Assembly (NCBI GenBank): GCA_949130495.1
Contig: OX422207.1
Span: forward strand, 370,905,868 to 370,969,867
Direction of reading: 5' to 3'
Origin: Sambucus nigra
Lineage: Eukaryota > Streptophyta > Magnoliopsida > Dipsacales > Adoxaceae
Length of the DNA stretch: 64,000 nt
The notes beneath the pieces were generated by a model. The model did not search any database. It was given only the letters and a program-made list of their open reading frames with translations, and was not told where the DNA came from. The translations under genes and the position numbers were made by a program. Below, piece after piece: positions 57,726 through 64,000 of the stretch. The first letter of the stretch is position 1. Each line of letters opens with the position of its first letter.

Positions 57726-58114
57726 ATGAAAGGAGATGGACAAACTGGACCCTAACACAAGTTGTGCCCCTACAATTTCACGAAAAATATTGTGCCCAGC
57801 TGTGTTACTTTGTTAAAAAAATATGTGATTGTTTATTTACAAATTTACAATCTAGTTGTTATGTATGTTTTATTACTAAACATTGCTGCATCATTTAAAA
57901 AACAAAGGATTATATGACAAACAACATGCCCAAAGGAACTTGAGGTGTGAATATCACCACCCAAATATAAAAAATGAACTTGAGATCACTGGATTGGAAA
58001 TCATGACCCACTAAAATCATGAAATAAATAAGAAACTTAAGATCCCTAGATTAAAAACCATAACCCACTCAAAATCATGAAATTAACAATGAACTTGAGA
58101 TCACTTGATGAAAA

Positions 58115-58292
58115 CTACGACCAACCCAAACCGTGCTAAGGATACCATGACCAAATAAAACCGTGGTTAGAAAGCCACGACCAACCACAGTCGTGCTAAG
58201 GAGACCACGACCAACCCAAATCGTGCTAAAGAAGCCACGACCAACCACAATCGTGCTAAAGAGACTACGACCAACCCAAACCGTGGTAATCT
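58115..58292. repeat. 30-bp minisatellite with palindromic units
   Basis: Six units of about 30 bases of the form ccacgaccaacc-caa-tcgtg ctaaagag. Each unit begins CACGA and closes with TCGTG, so each can form a small stem. Longer, looser relatives (about 55-60 bases) precede it at 57970-58114. Related stems (tacggttatgggaaatcgta, ctacggttacgggtcaccgtag) continue to 58590. Confidence 0.88.
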
Positions 58293-58895
58293 AGGGTTTG
58301 GTTTACAATGGTCAATCCAAATCGTGACATGCATTTTCATGGCCAAGTTCAATCGTGTTACTTATAAAAGAGTAACTACCTACTTACACCAGAGTAACGA
58401 CCTAAGGTGGTCGTTAAACTTGACTAACCACAACCAAGTTAAGTCGTGATATACCATATTATACGGTTATGGGAAATCGTATTATGACAGATACGGCCAA
58501 CTTAAACCGTGTGGGCATTACCACGGATTTACCACAGCTAAGCAAAGTCGTGGTACACCATCGTCTACGGTTACGGGTCACCGTAGGAAGTCTTAACAGC
58601 TATTTTTTTTATCTTTCTCGGGGCTTCTTCTCTAAACTAAATAAAATGAGTCCAATCTAAACTTTGAGCATCCTTTGGAGAAGGAGTGTTTTCAAGTTTT
58701 TGAAGGGTTTGAAGGAGGATTTGAGTCTTGGAGAAGGAGGGTTTGAGTCTTGGAGCCTTGGAGAATGAGGGTTTATGTGAAAGGGTATAATAGACTTTTT
58801 AACATAATTAAAAGGATAAATTTATGGTGTTTGATGGTAAAAATATTATTTTTGTGTTTTGTGGTGTTTTAGAGATTATTTTAGAATGAGACCAC

Positions 58896-59750
58896 TTCAT
58901 AATGCAATTAATAGAAGTTGAAGTTGACTACATGAAAGAGATTTTCAAGGACTGTGACTGAAAGGTTACACTTTGTTGTTCAGATTTGAAAAATCCCACA
59001 GCAAGTGTAATTGCATATTCTGATATACTTGTATCCATATAACACAAATTAAACTATCACGAGGGCTTCCGAAGACGATGAAAGTTTCACTCAGTCATTT
59101 TTCTGTCAATGGATTTTGAATATAACCTTTACCTGGGTTATTGTTTTGTATTATTAATGACGTATATAAGGGAAACAATAATTTGGTTCTATTGAGTGAT
59201 TATACACAGTCACCAGCACATATTAGTCAATAATTTGGTTCTATTTAACAATGTTATTTTTCTATCATTCAAAACTTATAATCACAATTGAAGAGATGTG
59301 GTAAACTTGTTATACGGTATCCACCCTTATACCCCATTGAGTTTATACTAATCTTAACAGTACGGCACTATCCTCAAATTAATATCACGGAACCCAAAAT
59401 AGAATTATCTAATTTTAAGTAGGAGATGCTTTAAAAAGTGGAATTTTTGTTGAATTTTCTCTCCACGTTATATTTGCAGTTCCTATTGTGGACAAAATTT
59501 TGAGTAACTTCTTATGCCTCTTCAAATTTTGTTAGACCCGCCAGCATATCGATGGTGGAACAATAATAGCTTACAAAAAAAATTCCATAGAAAATTACTC
59601 TGACGAAGATGTGTTCATATTAGGTTGTATAAATAAATTCAGTTACTTTTAAGTGCAACCATTTTGTAACTAATTAGTATTAACATCAGGTGTGTAGAGT
59701 AACTTTTATTCCTCGCATTTTTAATTGGTAAATTAGCATTTATGGTTAAA
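58896..59750. other. AT-rich DNA without recognised features
   Basis: No ORF of note. The phrase tcaataatttggttctatt occurs near 59174 and 59227. Confidence 0.5.
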
Positions 59751-59754
59751 TTAA

Positions 59755-62120
59755 GGGTGTGTTTGATAACACTAATTTTTCATGAAAAATACAATATATG
59801 GAGTCATTTTCCATCCTTCGAATGTTTGATAAACAAAATTTTCTATGGAATTGATTTCTTTAAAACAAATCATGTGACCACTTTTTCCACAAAAGATGGA
59901 ATTAAAAAGGCGATTTTCGGGAAAGGTCCTCATAATTCTCAAAGTGTATAAAAATAGGACACTCCACATAATTTTATAAATTTAATCTCTGTACTAAAAA
60001 CGCCATGAAAAATGGTGTCGCTGCCGCAGAACAAAAAAACGAACTCTTAACTCTAAAAGGACCACACAAATAAATGCTATTGTACCACAAGGACTAGATT
60101 TATAAACTTGAAAACCATTGTTCTAAAAATCCAAATATAATAAGGAACCTGATATTTACCTTAATTCTCTAAGGGTGTGTTTGATAGATAAGATGGAAAA
60201 TAAGCGCTAAGAGTCAATTTCCATGGAATTGAAAACTTAAAAATATTTTCCATGGAAAAAAATTGTTGGTGTTGTTTGATTGCAATTATTTTTCAGGTGA
60301 AAAATGTTCTATTTTTCATCTTTTATGTGTTTGATTTCCAATATTTTCCATGGAAAAAAAAAAGCAAATATATATAAAAAAAATATAAAATTAATAAAAA
60401 TTCCAGAAAATTAATAAAAATACCAGAAAATTAAAATAAATAAATATCCAAAAAAATAAAGAAAATGAATAAAAAAACAAAAAAATAAATATCAACCCCA
60501 TAATGAATTTTTAAAAAAAAAAAATAATGTATTAAGATTATTAATTAAAAAAAATTATTACAAACCAAATACACCACGCCCCCCACCCCCAACTGTTTCG
60601 TTCCCGCTATCACCAAGTATGTTTTATTTTTTAAACTCTCTTGTCTTTTTAATTTTTTTTAAATATTTGCATTTTTATTAGTTTTCTAGGGTATTTATAC
60701 ATTTTCATTTTTTAAATTTTTTGAGCGCTTTTATATATTCTTTTATTTTTTTCTTAATTCATAAATTTCTGACTTTTAAATAAAATTTTGGACTTTTTTA
60801 AATTAATTCAGGGGTTAACATTTATTTTCTATTTGTTTACTCCTTTTCCGTATTTTTTTCATTATTTTAGTTTTTTATTGATTTTTTTCTGACCTTTGTT
60901 TTTTTTGGTGTTTTTTGAAATTAATTATGGGACTAATATTTATTTTATGTATTTCTTTTCATTTTCGGTATTTTTAAAATTTTCTAAGGGTTTTTAAAAT
61001 TTTCTGTTATTTGTTTTCTTAATTAATAAGTTTATGACTTTTAAACAAATTTTTGGGTATTTTTTTACATTCATTCCGAGGTTAATATTTATTTTCATTT
61101 TTATCCACTGTCTGTATTTTTTATTATTATTTTTGGAGTTTTACTCATTTTCAGGATTTTTTTCATTATTTTTTGGGTTTTATTCACTTTCAGGATTTTG
61201 TTTTCACTATTTTGGGGGTTTTATTCATTTTCTGTATATTTTGTCATTTTTGGGGGGTTTTATTCACTTTTTGTATTTTTTTAAAAATTAGTTTTGGGTT
61301 TTTATTCACTTTTTATATTTTTTTTCATTATTTTTGTGTTTTTATTCACTTTCTAGATTTTTTTTCATTTTTGGGGGGGTTTTATTCAATTTCAGTATTT
61401 TTTTTCATTTTTTGGGGAGTTTTATTCAATTTCCATATTTTTTTCATTATTTTTGGGTTTTTATTCACTTTCTAGAAGAAAAAAATCGATATTTTTTATT
61501 TTTATTCATTTTCTGGATTTCTTTTCATTAGTTTTGGGGTTTTATTTACTTTCTGTATTTTTTTCATTATTTTTGAGTTTTTATTCAGTAAGTGTATTTT
61601 TTTCATTATTTTTGGGTTTTATTCACTTTCTGGATTTTTTTTCAATATTTTAGCGTTTTTCTTCATTTTCCATATTTTTCTCAAAAAATTTTTGGGTTTA
61701 TTCACTTTCTGTATTTTTTTTTCATTATTTTTGGGTTTTTATTCACTTTCTAAATATTTTTTTCATTATTTTTTGTTTTTATTCACTTTCTGAATTTTTT
61801 TCATTATTTTTGGGGTTTTATTTACTTTCTCCATTTTTTTTCATTATTTCTGGATTTTTATTCTCTCTCGATTTTTTTCATTGTTTTGGAGTTTTTATTC
61901 ATTTTCTGGATTTTTTATCAATTTTTTTGGTATGGCAATTCTTTTTCATAGAAAATAGATAATAAGGTCGGAGAAGATTTTTTAATTCCATCTTTTTTGT
62001 GAAAAAAGTGATTTATGTGACTTTTTTAAGGAAATCGATTCCATGGAAAAATTTGTTTATCAAACATCCAAAAGATAGAAAATGACTTCATATATTATAT
62101 TTTTCACGAAAAGTACACCC
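59755..62120. mobile_element. Probable PIF/Harbinger-like non-autonomous element
   Basis: The left end gggtgtgtttgataac is inverted at the right end as gtacaccc. The outer 150 bases of both ends are reverse complements: aaaaata-aatatatg-agtcattttc, gtttgataaacaaa, atggaat-gattt and aaa-gatggaattaaaaa. The flanks are TAA on both sides (59752-59754 and 62121-62123), and GGGTGTGTTTG with TAA fits the PIF/Harbinger type. A second copy of the left end (taagggtgtgtttgata) occurs at 60170. The interior is the T-rich array; no transposase. Confidence 0.6.
60600..61930. repeat. T-rich satellite-like array
   Basis: Irregular repeats of ttttattcactttctg-attttttttcattatttttgggg with 40-60-base spacing at 61130-61930. 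The first half (60600-61130) holds longer units including cttaattaataaatt and tgactttta. It is the reverse complement in style and wording of the array at 62160-63870. Reading frames here are only repeats. Confidence 0.8.
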
Positions 62121-62159
62121 TAAATTAAAAAAATTGCCCCCCACCTTGTTATTCATTTT

Positions 62160-63870
62160 TCACGAAAAAGAATGACCACACAAAAAAAATTGTTAAAAAT
62201 CATAAATATAAATAAAAAACCAAAATAGATTAAAAAATATAGAAAGTGATTAAAAATAGAAAACAAATTTTAACCATGGAATTAATTTAAAAAACTCCCA
62301 GAAAATTACTAAAAAGTCAGAAAATTTATTAATTAAGAAAACAAATAACCGAAAATTAAAAAAAATGCTCATTAAATTTTTAAAAAAAATAATGAATAAA
62401 AAATAGAAAATTAATATTAAGCCTGAAAAATTAATTCCATCAAAATTTAAAAAACGGAAATTAAATCTTAACCCCAAAATTAATTTGAAAAAACACCCTG
62501 AAACGAAAAAAAATGAATAAAATAAAAAAATGAATAAAAAACAGGAAAATAAATAATAACCCAAAAATTAATTTTAAAAAACACCCAGAAATTTAGGAAA
62601 TAGTCAAAAATTTATCAATTAAGAAAACAAATAACAGAAAATAATTAATAAAACTCAAAAAATTAAAAAAAAAAACTGAAATAAATAAAACAGAAATTAT
62701 ACTAACCCCGGAATTAATTTTAAAAACACCCAGAAACAAAAATAATTTAAAAAAATACAATTAACCCCGAAATTTAATTTTAAAAAATACCCAGAAACAA
62801 AAAAAAAAATTAAAAAAAATGAATGAAAGAAAGGAAAATAAATTCTAACCCCGAATTTAATTGAAAAAAAGCCCAAAAAAAATTCAAAAAGTAAGAAATA
62901 TATTAATTAAGAAAAAAATAACAAATAATTTAAAAAATGATCAGAAAATTTAAAAAAAAAACTGAAATAAATGAAAACCAAAAATAGTGAAAAAATACAA
63001 AAAATTAATAAAAATATAGAAATAAATAATAACCCCATAGTTAATTTAAAAAAACACCCATAAACCAAAAAAAATGAAAAAAAAATATAGAAAATGAATT
63101 TAAAAAACAGGAAAATAAATACAAACCGCATATTTAATTTTAAAAAAATGCCCAAAAATTTATTAAAAAATCACAAATTTATTAATTAAGAAAACAAATA
63201 ACATAAAATTTAAAAAAAGACACTGAAAATTATTAAAAAATTGAACCAAATAAAAATCCAAAAAGAATAAAAGTATTCAGAAAATGAATTAAAAAATAGG
63301 AAATAAATATTAACCCTTGAATTAATTTTAAAAACACCCAAAAATTTACAAAAAAAAAAGTCATAAAGTTATTAATCAGGAAAACGAATAACAAAAAATT
63401 AAAAAATCTCTTAGAAAATTAAAAAAAATGAAGAAAAACCAAAAATAAAGAATAAAAATCAAAAAATGAATAAAAACATAAAATAAATACTAACCCCCTA
63501 AATTAATTAAAAAGTCAGAAATTTATTAATTAAGGAAAAAAATAACAGAAGATTAAAAAAAATGCTCAGAAAATAATCATAAATAAGTCAAAACAAAAAA
63601 TAATTAAAATAATGTAGAAAGTGAATAAAAAAAGAAAATAAATATTAACCATATAATTAATTTAAAAAAACCTAGAAATTTATTAAAAATTTAGAAATTT
63701 ATTAATTAAGAAAAAAATAACAGAAAATTAAAAAAACACTCAAAAAATTAAAAAAAAACATAATTGAATAAAAACCCAAAAAAATACAGAAAATGAATAA
63801 AAAAACACAGAAAATATATACTAACCCATAATTAATTTTAAAAAACACCCAGAAATTTATTATGCATTTT
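62160..63870. repeat. A-rich satellite-like array, inverted relative to the previous one
   Basis: Diverged units carry attaattaagaaaacaaataacagaaaatta, then aatgaataaaaaacag-aaataaata-taacccc, then taattttaaaaaacacccagaaatttatta. The landmark attaattaag recurs at about 62328, 62613, 62902, 63181, 63371, 63525 and 63701, so the unit length falls from about 285 to about 150-190 bases. Confidence 0.82.
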
Positions 63871-64000
63871 CTTTTTAATGGCTTATTTTATATTGAAAAT
63901 ATATGCGGTACTATCAAAATTACTTGTTATGTTTCTTATTAAGTATTCCGAAATAGACCTTTGTTTAGGTTCGTATATATTTGCGAACAAAAATCAAAAG

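Larger units (their letters stand above)
56264..58895. mobile_element. Possible non-autonomous TIR transposon
   Basis: Left end ggtggtgatattcccaccac followed by aaaataatctc and caccac resembles the reverse complement of the right end (gtggtctcattct followed by aaaataatctc and caccac). Flanks ttcatgaatg and ttcataatg could be a 9-10-bp duplication. The inside has no transposase, but holds a long inverted repeat and a palindromic minisatellite. The match is interrupted, so this remains tentative. Confidence 0.35.

Noticed and set aside
61034..61653. Overlapping hydrophobic frames rich in Phe, Ile, Ser
   Set aside because: Translations of the T-rich array; they look like membrane segments only because T-rich codons encode hydrophobic residues.

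Overview
The window is repeat-rich nuclear DNA of a flowering plant, probably a eudicot because it holds a large Ogre-like element. I see no ordinary host gene. Almost everything from 1 to about 56,050 is LTR retrotransposon sequence, mostly broken, and stacked by repeated insertion into earlier insertions. From 56,050 to 64,000 there are probable DNA-transposon remnants, a long hairpin, a palindromic minisatellite and very AT-rich satellite-like sequence.

Layout. (1) 1-5522, minus strand: a decayed Tat-lineage Ty3/gypsy element (element 2), with integrase, RNase H, reverse transcriptase, protease and gag remnants and a probable 5' LTR; its 3' end lies outside the window. (2) 5523-5977: flanking DNA with a compound TA/TG/GA microsatellite. 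(3) 5983-56046, plus strand: a second Tat element (element 1) with LTRs of about 420 bp and a matching 5-bp target duplication (CCTAT at 5978 and 56047). Its own length is about 9.4 kb, but five insertions stretch it to 50 kb. They are: C (7577-33986, minus, an Ogre-like Ty3/gypsy of about 15.5 kb) in gag; A (34396-39449, plus, TSD ACATG) at the gag/protease junction; E (39705-42527, unclassified, flanked by CTACTT) in the protease; F (43803-45255, solo LTR, TSD AACAC) in the reverse transcriptase; and B (49310-54227, plus, TSD ATGTT) in the antisense ORF downstream of pol. C itself carries D (20981-31869, minus, about 10.5 kb, Tekay-like LTR ends, no recognisable coding capacity). D carries a 415-bp hAT-type MITE (30207-30621) in one LTR.

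A and B are related Ty1/copia elements of the SIRE/Maximus type that have no pol at all. Each keeps a gag-tail ORF (two CCHC zinc knuckles, an acidic and coiled-coil centre, a basic stretch) and a collinear noncoding 3' region of about 1.5 kb. This looks like a stable non-autonomous lineage rather than two random deletions. A is very young: its two 1079-bp LTRs differ at one base by my reading, and its 388-codon ORF is intact. It is the only plausible intact protein gene in the window.

The most unusual pattern crosses family borders. The LTRs of A, B and D each contain a cluster of 12-14-bp CG-rich palindromes whose sequence is specific to the family (CGGACCGGTCCG-like, GTCGCTCGAGCGAC-like, TCGATCGATCGA). 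Other points worth a look are the antisense ORFs of elements 1 and C, the tandem arrays in C, and the inverted-repeat structures between 56 and 64 kb.
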